This document shows positions 1 to 10,500 of a stretch of 36,874 nucleotides of DNA, piece by piece. Position numbers and translations under genes: made by a program. Source of the stretch: Lawsonibacter sp. (GTDB taxonomy: Bacteria > Bacillota > Clostridia > Oscillospirales > Oscillospiraceae); contig JAAWHL010000018.1 of assembly GCA_022795855.1 (NCBI GenBank), forward strand, positions 1-36,874, given 5' to 3'. The notes beneath the pieces were generated by a model, which saw nothing but the letters and a program-made list of their open reading frames with translations, did not search any database and had not been told where the DNA came from. Every line of letters begins with the position of its first letter. Position 1 is the first letter of the stretch.

Positions 1-94
1 CGGGCGAAATCAATTCGCCCTGCGCAAATTCTCCGCTGCGCTGCGAATTTACGCGCCTTGCGGCGCGGCTCGCTCGCGCTCGCTGGGCGGCGGC
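1..94. repeat. Palindrome-rich intergenic element downstream of alaS
   Basis: This stretch follows the alaS stop codon and shows no coding potential. It contains a clear hairpin at 2-20 (GGGCGAA, loop ATCAA, TTCGCCC) that could terminate or stabilise the alaS transcript, though no U-run is visible on the minus-strand side inside the window. A second imperfect inverted repeat (GCGCAAATTC ... GAATTTACGCGC) and GCTCGC/GCGAGC-rich words follow. The texture resembles the small insertions in the T-box leader (4633-4803) and after eno (29055-29206), so it may belong to a dispersed repeat class; that link is inferred from composition and short shared words only. Confidence 0.4.
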
Positions 95-2776
<2,682 letters not shown>

Positions 2777-2800
2777 AGTTGATTACCTCCAAGGTGTATT

Positions 2801-3331
2801 TTATAAATTATTGCGCAGCACAAGGTCCGGGTCCATCTGCCGCGGCGCCTCCGCGTCGAAGACCACCAGATCCTCCCCCTTCCGGTAGTCCACCAGCCGC
2901 CACAGCTCCTCCCGCAGGGAGGAGGGGGTGAAGGACTCAAACCGGACTTTGTTGGAGAACTCCAGGCTCAGGTCGCCCAGGGGGGAGACGTGACAGCCGG
3001 TAACGGCGCTGCCCGCCATCCTCCGGGACAGGCCGGGGGACAGCACATCGAACCGGCTGCTCTCCACCGCCGCCCGGCCCACAAGGTCATACGCCCAGTC
3101 CTCGCCCGCCCAGCCCGGGGCGAAGGGCTCATAGATGTCCCGGGAGGCCAGAACGATGCGTTTGCCGCAGACAAAGCGCCACTGGGTCTGGAGGTGGATG
3201 GAGCAGGCGGGCATGGTTCGATTTTGTCCGGTGCGCGGGGAGGTCCAATCCGTCTCGGGCCCCAGGTTCAGGCACAGCATATCCGCCGCCCGGCCCAGGC
3301 TGTGAAAGGGGCTTCCGATGATACGCTCCAT
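2801..3331 (-). CDS. Hypothetical protein in alaS operon
   Basis: A 176-residue soluble protein that I do not recognise. It has no signal peptide, no evident membrane segment and no familiar catalytic motif; the C-terminal third is charged (RKGEDLVVFDAEAP). It starts at ATG 3331 behind a GGAGGGG ribosome binding site and lies 10 bp after the lipoprotein gene and 24 bp before alaS, so it is almost certainly co-transcribed with them. Base composition matches its neighbours. The reading frame is continuous and its position in a tight operon, rather than homology, is the reason to call it real. Function unknown. Confidence 0.75.
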   Translation of the reverse strand: MERIIGSPFHSLGRAADMLCLNLGPETDWTSPRTGQNRTMPACSIHLQTQWRFVCGKRIVLASRDIYEPFAPGWAGEDWAYDLVGRAAVESSRFDVLSPGLSRRMAGSAVTGCHVSPLGDLSLEFSNKVRFESFTPSSLREELWRLVDYRKGEDLVVFDAEAPRQMDPDLVLRNNL

Positions 3332-3341
3332 TCCCCCCCTC

Positions 3342-3764
3342 CTACCGCACCGTGACCTGAATCCCCATCAGCTCCATATCGGTGCTGTAGGCGATACGGT
3401 ACATCAGGCTTTTCTTTTCGTGCTTGCAGTAGAGCACCGCCGTGCCGTATTCCTCGCCGGTGCCCTCCAAAGTCTGGCCGGTGGCTATGGCCTCGTCTTC
3501 CTTTTGATAGGCCCCGGCCTTGGACAGGCGCTCCTCCATATAGGCCTGAATGGCCTCGGGGCTGGAGGTTGCTTTCGCGTCGTCCCGCAGGCGGTCATAG
3601 ACCTCCTGCCAGTCCCCGCTGTTGAGCAGGGCGGCAATCTCCCGTCCCTGCTCCAGAACGGTCTCCTCCTCCATCCCCTCGGGCAGGGGATGGCCGGATA
3701 CCCTGCAGCCGGACGGCAGAAGCAGCAGGAGCGCCAGGGCCAGAGATAACAGTCGTTTTTTCAC
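3342..3764 (-). CDS. Small lipoprotein, DUF3887-like
   Basis: A 140-residue exported protein. The N-terminus (KKRLLSLALALLLLLPSGC) is a signal peptide ending in a Cys that could be a lipidation site, although Pro at -3 makes the lipobox imperfect. The remainder (for example LNSGDWQEVYDRLRDD, then a beta-rich C-terminus ending MELMGIQVTVR) resembles the DUF3887 fold found in Firmicute lipoproteins; this assignment is from pattern memory. The chosen GTG start at 3764 overlaps the phzF-like stop (GTGA), is preceded by GGAGGG, and gives the signal peptide directly; the same frame stays open further upstream but those starts lack an export signal. Probably translationally coupled to phzF. Confidence 0.8.
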   Translation of the reverse strand: MKKRLLSLALALLLLLPSGCRVSGHPLPEGMEEETVLEQGREIAALLNSGDWQEVYDRLRDDAKATSSPEAIQAYMEERLSKAGAYQKEDEAIATGQTLEGTGEEYGTAVLYCKHEKKSLMYRIAYSTDMELMGIQVTVR

Positions 3765-4549
3765 CGCACACCCTCCAGCATCAGCTCCGACCGAGCGTAC
3801 AGCACCGCTTTTCCGGCCAGCTTCACACGGCTGCCCTCCAGGCGGCAGTACAGGGTGCCGCCCCGGCGGGAGGCCTGCCTGGCCGTGAACTCGGTCCTGC
3901 CCGTCCGGGCCGCCCAGTAGGGGATGATATGGCAGTGGCCCGACCCGCACACCGGGTCCTCCGGCACTCCCATCTTGGGGGCGAAGGAGCGGGATACGCA
4001 GTCAAACTCCCCGCTGCCCGGGGCGGTCACCTGCATCAGCGCCCCTTTCAGGCCCTTGAGCTTCTCCATGTCGGGTTTCATGTTTACCACATCCTCCGCC
4101 CGGTCGAAGACGCACAGCAAATCCCGGGCCCGCCAGACCTCCTTGGGCCGTATCCCCAGGGCATCGGTGATTTGCTCGGTCACCTCCAGGGGTTTCAGGG
4201 TGTAGGCGGGGAAGTCCATCTCATACAGCTCCCCCCGGCGCCCCACGGCCAGGGTTCCGCTGAGGGTCTCAAAGCGGATGCCGTCCCCGCCGGGCCGGAC
4301 GAACCGGTCGATTACATAGGCCGCGGCCAGGGTGGCGTGTCCGCACAGGTCGATTTCTCCCCCCGGCGTGAACCACCGCAGCCGCCAGCCGTCCCCCTCC
4401 GGGCAGGCAAAGGCGGTTTCCGACAGGTTATTTTCCCGGGTAATCGAAGCCATCAGTTCCTCTCCCATCGGGCGCTCCGTCACGATTACCGCCGCCGGAT
4501 TGCCCTCGAAGACATGCCCGGCAAAGGCGTCCACCACATATTGCCTCAC
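3761..4549 (-). CDS. PhzF-family isomerase/epimerase-like protein
   Basis: A 262-residue PhzF-like protein. The family has a duplicated diaminopimelate-epimerase-type fold and includes PhzF isomerase, but most members have unknown substrates. Visible family motifs are VDAFAGHVFEGNPAAV at the N-terminus, NLSETAF with the presumed catalytic Glu, FTPGGEIDLCGHAT, and EDPVCGSGHC in the C-terminal half. The GTG start at 4549 has an ideal AAGGAGG eight bases upstream; a longer open frame to 4801 runs through the T-box terminator and is spurious. It is the first gene after the T-box and overlaps the lipoprotein gene by 4 bp. A role in phenazine synthesis is unlikely because no other phz gene is present; being in a tRNA-sensing operon hints at an amino-acid-related substrate. 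Confidence 0.9.
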   Translation of the reverse strand: MRQYVVDAFAGHVFEGNPAAVIVTERPMGEELMASITRENNLSETAFACPEGDGWRLRWFTPGGEIDLCGHATLAAAYVIDRFVRPGGDGIRFETLSGTLAVGRRGELYEMDFPAYTLKPLEVTEQITDALGIRPKEVWRARDLLCVFDRAEDVVNMKPDMEKLKGLKGALMQVTAPGSGEFDCVSRSFAPKMGVPEDPVCGSGHCHIIPYWAARTGRTEFTARQASRRGGTLYCRLEGSRVKLAGKAVLYARSELMLEGVR

Positions 4550-4568
4550 AAAAATTTCCTCCTTCCGC

Positions 4569-4601
4569 AAAAAAACGCCCCTGACGGACTCGTCAGGGGC
4601 G
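4569..4601 (-). terminator. T-box intrinsic terminator
   Basis: A perfect 10-bp stem (GCCCCTGACG at 4577-4586 and CGTCAGGGGC at 4591-4600, extended by C4576/G4601) with a four-base loop, followed on the minus strand by seven U residues (4575-4569). It sits between the T-box and the phzF-like ribosome binding site, exactly where the regulated attenuator is expected. Confidence 0.93.
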
Positions 4602-4632
4602 GAAAAAGCTCCACGGTACCACCCTGATTCCC

Positions 4633-4803
4633 AAGAAGCGCGCAGGCCGCGAGCAGCGGGCCAAGCCCCGGAGCGGAGCGAACGGACCGGAGGCACGAAG
4701 TGCCGCAGGCCGGCTTGCGCAGTCGGAGGGGCTTGGAACGCGTCAGCGAGCGAGGCGGAGCGTGACAAAAAGAAGCGCGCAGGCCGCGAGCAGCGGGCCA
4801 AGC
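4633..4803. repeat. Direct-repeat-bounded insertion inside the T-box leader
   Basis: Two identical 34-bp copies lie at 4633-4666 and 4770-4803, exactly 137 bp apart, around 103 bp of unique G+C-rich sequence. The interior has an inverted repeat CCAAGCCCC (4661-4669) / GGGGCTTGG (4728-4736) and a short hairpin GGCAC-GAA-GTGCC. Removing one repeat plus the interior would restore a compact T-box. It reads like an inserted palindromic unit with duplication of leader sequence, or a tandem duplication of which one copy diverged; no transposase is encoded. Confidence 0.85.
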
Positions 4804-4981
4804 TCTGTCTCTCTCCTCTTGGTATCTCTTCATCCGTAACGGGGGACGGGCCGTCCCGGTCATCCCGGGCCGCTGGGGAGTGGCTGGCGCGGACAGGCCC
4901 GGCCGGGGGCTTTCACTCTCCCCCCTCGCTTGCGGCCGCTGTTTTTCGCGCTTGGTTCCTTCATTGCGTTTTGCGGGAATT

Positions 4982-5009
4982 ATTTTATCATATTTTCTCC
5001 AATTGTCAA
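4982..5009 (-). promoter_or_regulatory. Promoter of the T-box/alaS operon
   Basis: On the minus strand a consensus -35 TTGACA (5009-5004) is followed after 16 bp by TAAAAT (4987-4982), in locally A+T-rich DNA. Transcription would begin near 4974, immediately ahead of the T-box stem I region. The region 4550-5195 contains no gene: it holds this promoter, the T-box leader and the divergent helicase promoter. Confidence 0.8.
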
Positions 5010-5128
5010 CGGGAAGGACGCATTTTCCCCACCGGTCCCATGAAATTTTTTGGTGCGCCGCACAGGGGCCGCCGTACCCGGACAGGGAAAGCCGCTTTTG
5101 CGGGTCAGAAGAAAAACGAAGCTGCCGG

Positions 5129-5157
5129 TTGAAGAATTCCCTGTTCTGGGCTATACT
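5129..5157 (+). promoter_or_regulatory. Promoter of the SUV3-like helicase
   Basis: TTGAAG at 5129-5134 and TATACT at 5152-5157 are separated by the ideal 17 bp. The start codon follows about 40 bp later with AAAGGGGGAAGG upstream of it. Confidence 0.75.
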
Positions 5158-5195
5158 ACGGTAAAGCGGATGAAACAGAGAAAGGGGGAAGGGCC

Positions 5196-7415
5196 ATGTC
5201 CGGACGCAGCCGGGGAAAATACTGGTCGGCCAGCCAGCTGAGGCGGCGGGGCTGGAGCGGCGAGCTGATGGAGGAGCTGCTCCCCAGGCCCCGCTATTTC
5301 CGCGCGGAGGGGCGCACGGTCCGGGTCTGGGACAAGGAGGAGGTGCGTCTGGCGGAGCAGGACCCCCGCTTTGTTCCGGTCCGGGAGGAGGAGCCCGCCG
5401 CCGGAGCGGTCAGGCCGCCGGCCCCGGGGACCAGGCGGGCCTGCGCCGACCTGGCCCGGGCGTGGGAGGGGGCGGAGCCGGACGGTTCGCCGGCCTGGAC
5501 GCTGGCGGAGCACTACCACCGGGGCATCCTGATTCGTCTGCCCGCCGCGGCCAAGGGCAGAGGACTGCGTCCCTCCCAGGCCTCCGCCTGGATTAAGGAG
5601 TTCCTGGCCCTGGAGCAGCACTGCGACAGCAGGCGTCTGACCGAGATTTTGAAGAACTTCCTCCGGGCGGGGGGCTGGCTGGGGCTGAACCCAAACCACC
5701 CGCTGTCCGGGCAGGTCCGCGCCCGCTATCCCCGGGTGCTGTATGGCGCCGCAAGGCAGGCGGCGGAGGACTTTGCCCGCCAGCAGCCTGAGGCGGACCT
5801 GGCCGCCCTGCTGGCCGACCGGGACTTTCCGGCTGAGCAGCTGGCCGCCCAGGGGCTGGGTACGGTCTGGTCGGTGTGGTATGTTCCCCGGGTCATCCGC
5901 ACCAGCCTGTCCCTCCTGATTGCCCTGAACCCCAAGGACGAGTATCCTGAGGCCCGGGCGATGCACCGCCGGTTCATCCTGCATCTGGGCGGCACCAACA
6001 CTGGCAAGACCTACGCCGGGTTTCAGCGGCTGATTCGGGCCGAAACGGGGGTCTATCTGGCCCCTCTGCGCCTGCTGGCCCTGGAGGCCCAGGAGACCCT
6101 GCTGGACGCGGGGGTGGACTGCGGCCTGTCCACCGGCGAGGAGGAGGACCGCCGGGAGGAGGACACCCATCTGGCCGCCACCGCCGAGAAGCTGGAGCTG
6201 AAGCGGCGGTACGATGTGGCGGTGATCGACGAGTGCCAGATGATAGCCGACAGCCAGCGGGGCTACGCCTGGACCCGGGCAATCCTGGGGGTTCTGGCCC
6301 CGGAGGTCCACCTGTGCGCCGCGCCGGAGGCCAAAGACCTGCTGGTGCGGCTGATTGAGAGCTGCGGGGACAGCGTGGAGGTGGAGGTCCACCAACGCTC
6401 CACGCCGCTGCTCTGCATGTCCCACACGGTGGATTTTCAGCGCCTTCAGCCGGGGGACGCGCTGATTACCTTCTCCAAGGTGGGGGTGCTCAGCGTGGCG
6501 GAGGACCTGCGCCAGAGCGGAAAGGAACCGGCTATCATCTACGGGGCCCTGCCCTACGCCACCCGGCGCAGGCAGATGGAGGGCTTTCTCAGCGGACAGA
6601 TGGAGTATATCGTGTCCACCGACGCCATCGGCATGGGCCTGAACCTGCCCATCCGGCGGATTATTTTCATGGAGACGGAGAAGTTTGACGGGGTGGAGCG
6701 CCGGGAGCTGAAGCCGGAGGAGATTAAGCAGATAGCCGGCCGGGCCGGCCGGTATGGGATGTATAACCGGGGGTTCGTGGGGGCCACCCAGAATCTGGGA
6801 GTCATCCGCGGGGGGCTGGAGGCGGTGATTCCGCCCCTGACCTATGCGGTGGCGGGCTTTTCCGACCTGGTGCTCCAGGTGGAGTTCGACCTGCTGGAGG
6901 TGCTGACCCAGTGGAACCGGATGCCCACGGTGGAGCCCTACCGCAGGCTGGACATCACCCGGTATATCACGGTCATCTCCAAAATGCGGGAGCTGGGCTT
7001 TGTGCTCACCAGGGAGCAGGAGCTGCGGGCGGCCAATATCCCCTTTGACGAGACGGAGGACGCCCTGCGGGAGCTGTTTTTCCAGATGCTGGGCCGCTGG
7101 CAGCGGGGAGAGCCGGTGGAACAGCCCGGCCTGCCGGAGGAGGAGCCCACCCTGCCGGTGCTGGAGCAGCACTACCGGAAGCTGGACCTCTATTTCTCCT
7201 TTGCCAAGGCCTTCGGCTGCCCTGTGGACGAGGACAAGCTCCGCCAGAGCCGGGAGCGGGTGGCCGACGAAATCAACGAAATCCTGCTCCACCGCCTGCG
7301 CAGCAATATCCGCTTCTGCGGCCGGTGCGGCAGGGCCCTGCCCCTGCACCACCAGGGGCGGCTGTGTGACGCCTGCTACCGCAGGGGCCGCAGGCCCTCC
7401 GGGCGGGACAGATAA
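5196..7415 (+). CDS. SUV3-like ATP-dependent RNA helicase with zinc knuckle
   Basis: A 739-residue superfamily 2 helicase resembling SUV3/SUPV3L1, the RNA helicase of the mitochondrial degradosome. After a roughly 230-residue N-terminal region (starting KYWSASQLRRRGWS), the core has Walker A GGTNTGKT (about 265-272), motif II as DECQ (AVIDECQMI, about 341-349), the helicase C domain with STDAIGMGLNLPI, and motif VI QIAGRAGRYG. The SUV3-type Walker A with T-N-T and the short spacing to DEC distinguish it from DEAD-box proteins. A C-terminal Cys4 knuckle uses C708, C711, C724 and C727. It is monocistronic with its own promoter and a downstream terminator. The likely role is RNA unwinding in turnover; the RNase partner is not in this window. 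Confidence 0.92.
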   Translation: MSGRSRGKYWSASQLRRRGWSGELMEELLPRPRYFRAEGRTVRVWDKEEVRLAEQDPRFVPVREEEPAAGAVRPPAPGTRRACADLARAWEGAEPDGSPAWTLAEHYHRGILIRLPAAAKGRGLRPSQASAWIKEFLALEQHCDSRRLTEILKNFLRAGGWLGLNPNHPLSGQVRARYPRVLYGAARQAAEDFARQQPEADLAALLADRDFPAEQLAAQGLGTVWSVWYVPRVIRTSLSLLIALNPKDEYPEARAMHRRFILHLGGTNTGKTYAGFQRLIRAETGVYLAPLRLLALEAQETLLDAGVDCGLSTGEEEDRREEDTHLAATAEKLELKRRYDVAVIDECQMIADSQRGYAWTRAILGVLAPEVHLCAAPEAKDLLVRLIESCGDSVEVEVHQRSTPLLCMSHTVDFQRLQPGDALITFSKVGVLSVAEDLRQSGKEPAIIYGALPYATRRRQMEGFLSGQMEYIVSTDAIGMGLNLPIRRIIFMETEKFDGVERRELKPEEIKQIAGRAGRYGMYNRGFVGATQNLGVIRGGLEAVIPPLTYAVAGFSDLVLQVEFDLLEVLTQWNRMPTVEPYRRLDITRYITVISKMRELGFVLTREQELRAANIPFDETEDALRELFFQMLGRWQRGEPVEQPGLPEEEPTLPVLEQHYRKLDLYFSFAKAFGCPVDEDKLRQSRERVADEINEILLHRLRSNIRFCGRCGRALPLHHQGRLCDACYRRGRRPSGRDR

Positions 7416-7430
7416 CGGGAAGACGGAAAA

Positions 7431-7463
7431 ACGCCGGGCAAATGCAAAGCATTTGCCCGGCGT
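7431..7463 (+). terminator. Terminator after the helicase gene
   Basis: A perfect 15-bp stem (ACGCCGGGCAAATGC and its complement, loop AAA) is flanked by A-run on the left and TTTCC on the right, 15 bp after the helicase stop codon. It could work in both directions, although the T-run is short. Confidence 0.85.
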
Positions 7464-7466
7464 TTC

Positions 7467-7495
7467 CTTATGCCGCGCACAAAAAAAGCCGATAG
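7467..7495 (+). promoter_or_regulatory. Possible sigma-D (flagellar) type promoter
   Basis: GCCGATAG at 7488-7495 matches the sigma-28/sigma-D -10 element (GCCGATAA/T in Bacillus flagellar genes) at seven of eight positions. Upstream the -35 position offers only CTTATGCC rather than TAAAGTTT, so the match is partial. It lies about 49 bp before the start codon of the flagellin-like gene, which is the reason to take it seriously. No better sigma-A promoter is visible in the 128-bp gap. Confidence 0.4.
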
Positions 7496-7543
7496 AATAG
7501 AATGGAAACCATTTTTATGCTTTGAGAGAGGGGGCGCCTGCAA

Positions 7544-10500
7544 GTGGGAGAGCTGACCATCCGCAGGAACAGGGAGAACGCCGTAAACCGGTATCAGGGG
7601 ACGGCCAAGGCGGAAAAGGCGGCCGCCGGGGCGCAGAGCCGGCCGGTGTCCGGCCAGATGGAAGCCGCGGCCCCGGAGACCCTCCGGCGGCGGACGGCGG
7701 AGGTGGACCAGACGGAGCGCCAGGTCCGGGAGAGCCTCCAGACCCTTCAGACAGGGGAGGCCGTACTGGATGAGGTGCAGGACTGCCTGGAGCGCATGGC
7801 CCGGCTGGCCGGCCGGGCCGCCGGCGAGACGGCGGAGGGCCGGGCCGCCCTCCAGGAGGAGCTGGACGGACTGCGGGAGGGGCTGGATCGGATTATCCGC
7901 AGCGCGGGCGCGCTGTTTTCAGACGAGGGCACCCTTGCGGGAGGCGGGCTGGAGGAGCTGCTGCGGACCTTGGACGGGGGAAGCGCCGCGCCCGAGGCGG
8001 TACAGGGCCTCCCCCGGTGGCTGCTGGACGGGATTGCCCTGAAGCGGCTCACTCCGGAGGAGCTGCTGGCCGCCCTTGGGCTGGACAAGAGCGCCAGCGG
8101 TGAGGAGATTCTGGCGGCGGTCACCGGGGGCGCTCTGGAGCGAAATCCCGCCGCAGGCTGTCTGGCCGCCCTGTACCTGGGGGCGGTGATTGCCGGGGGC
8201 GGGTCCGCCGGGTCCGCCGGCCTCCGGGAGGCGCTGGAGGGGCTGGGCCGGCTGCTGGAGCGGGTGGCGGACGGCGCTTCGCCGGATCAGGCGGTGGAGG
8301 AGCTGACCGAGGGGGCTTTCACCGGCCTGGACGACTTTCAGGCCCGGTTTACCGGAGGGACCGCCCCGGATCTGGAGGCCTTTCTCACAGCGCTGCTGCT
8401 GTCCGGCGGACAGGAGGCGCAGCAGGGGGACTCCCTCCTGGCCCTTCTGGCGGGGCTGGAGGGGATGGATCTGGAGCTGATGATGGACCTGTTCTCTCTC
8501 CTGTCCGGCGGGGAGGCCGGGCCGGAGGCGGAACTGCGGCAGGGCACAGCCGGGCCCGCGGCCGGAGGGCCGGCGGGAGAAGGGGCCGCGCCGCCCGCCG
8601 TTTTGCAGCTGGAGCAGGTGCGGGTGACGGCGCGCGACCTGTCCGGGATATCCTGGGAGGAAGGAACCCTGACCGTCAGGGGGGACGGGGATGCGGCCGT
8701 CCTGGGCCCCGAGGCGGGGCAGGGGAGCGGGACTCCGGCCCTGCGCGCCATTGTCATTGAGGGTACGGGTACTGTGCTCCTCCGGAACATAAGCGTGCCC
8801 GTCCTGACGGTGGAGGCCGGGGAAGCCCGGGTGGCTGCGGAAGGGGAAACCACGGTGGAGACCCTGGAGCTGAAGGAGGGGACGGCGCTCACCCTGGACG
8901 GCGGGGGAGTGGTGAGGCTGGGCGCGGTGCGCGCCGGCGCCTCCAGCCTCCTGCGTCTGGAGGGGGGCGCGGTGACGCTTCTGGACGGGGAGGGGGAGCT
9001 GGGAGAGCTGCCCCTTCCCGCAGTGGTGAGCGGGCCGGTCTCCCTGGCGGCCCGGGGGACCGCCGTCAGCGGAGCGAGGGGGGAGACGCTGCGGCCGGCG
9101 GACCTGCTTTGGCAGACGCTGCTCCCCGGCTGGCACAGCGTCACAGCCCTGGCGGCGAACGGCAGGGAGGGGAGGGTGCGCCTGCTGAACGGCAATCCCC
9201 CCGACCCCATCCGCCTGTGGCTGGACAGGGGGGCGATGACCCACGGGTACGCCCTGCACACCGTGATGCTCCGGGGCCGGGACGCGTTCGGCCGGCCCAG
9301 AACCCGGTACGCCTACCTCCACTGGAACCGGCATACCGAGACCTTCCAGGAGGTTTCCATGTACCCCAACCCCTTCACCGTCACCGGCGGAGAGGCGGGG
9401 CGGGACTGGGTCTATCAGGAGGAGTCCCACACCCTGCTGATTCTGTCCGCTCAGGTGACCGCCGTCTCGGGAGGGCCGGGCACGGACGCCAGCCGAAAGC
9501 CCTTCAGCGGGCGAATCGCCCTGGCTGACCGCCTGGGGGCCATTGAGCTGTCCCTGGGCGGCGTGGAGTGCCGGGTGTCCTCCGGCGGCGCGTTCCGCCT
9601 GGGCCGGGAGAACGACGTGACGCTGCTTCTGCCCGCCGGGACCAGCAGCCGGTTTGAGAGCGGCGCGGGGTACGCGGGAATCTCCCTGGGCAGCGGCACC
9701 ACGCTGACCATCGGCCGGGGGGCGCGGGGCGCGGCGGGAGAGCTGACCGCCTCCGGCGGCGAGGGCGGCGCGGGCATCGGCCGGGACAGCGGCGCGGGCC
9801 GGGACCAGAGCAGCCGCATTGTGATTCGCGGCGGTGTGATTACCGCCGCCGGGAGCGGCGGCGGCGCGGGCATCGGCGCGGGAAGGCGGGGGTTCATGGG
9901 GGCGATTGCCATTCTGGGCGGCACGGTCAGCGCCTCGGGCGGCGAGCGCGGCGGCGCGGGCATCGGCGGCGCGCTGGGCGCGCCGGCGGGGGATATCAGC
10001 ATCCGGGGCGGCTCGGTGACCGCCGTGGCCGCCCAGTACGCCGCCGCCATCGGCGCGGGCCTGCGGGGGGCGTGCGGCGATGTGGTGATTGACGGCAGCG
10101 CGCGGATTGTAAAAGCTCAGGGCGGCAGCCCCGGGGTGGAGATTGGGGCCTGCCTCTTTGGAAGCTGCGGGAAGGTGCAGATTTCCGGCAGCGCGGACCC
10201 GGACGGGAACCGGCAGGGGGTGCGCCCGCCGGCCTCCCTGCCGCTGGGGGGGTCTGCGGTGACCCTGCCCCGCCTTCCCCTGTCCGCCCGGACGCTGGGG
10301 CTGGGAGGGCTGAAGGTGTCCACCCCGGAGGAGGCCGGAACCGCCCAATCCGTTCTGGATACGGACCGCCGCTGGGTCGGCCGGCTCCAGATGTCCTGCC
10401 GGGCGCTGTACGGCAGGATGGAGCGGAGCGGGCTGTACAGCATCCGCCGGTATCTCCGCGAGACGGAGGAGCTGGTGCGGGACACCGCTCAGGCGGGCGC

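Larger units (their letters stand above)
4569..4974 (-). promoter_or_regulatory. T-box riboswitch leader of the phzF-alaS operon
   Basis: Read on the minus strand, the leader carries the T-box sequence AGGGTGGTACCGTGG at 4625-4611, followed at once by a strong terminator. Upstream lies a candidate stem I with the apical AGTGAAA loop (GNUGNRA-like, about 4917-4911) closed by GGGGG/CCCCC, and a CCGTTACGG element near 4830-4820. UCAGGG before the T-box can pair with CCCUGA of the terminator 5' arm, giving the usual antiterminator alternative. The family senses uncharged tRNA. alaS is the terminal gene, so tRNA-Ala is the obvious ligand; a GCG triplet at 4873-4871 is only a guess at the specifier. 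A 137-bp direct-repeat unit lies between stem I and the antiterminator. Confidence 0.85.

Noticed and set aside
5151-7352. 733-codon open frame antisense to the helicase
   Set aside because: Shadow frame; repetitive Pro/Gln/Leu/Gly composition and no ribosome binding site, while the plus strand holds intact helicase motifs.
7416-7543. Invertible promoter for the flagellin-like gene
   Set aside because: No inverted repeat pair was found that brackets this promoter; the terminator hairpin at 7431-7463 explains the only palindrome.
7919-10348. Long antisense frame within the flagellin-like gene
   Set aside because: Low-complexity Arg/Pro/Gln-rich shadow of a high-G+C gene; the plus frame carries recognisable repeats and flagellin-like ends.
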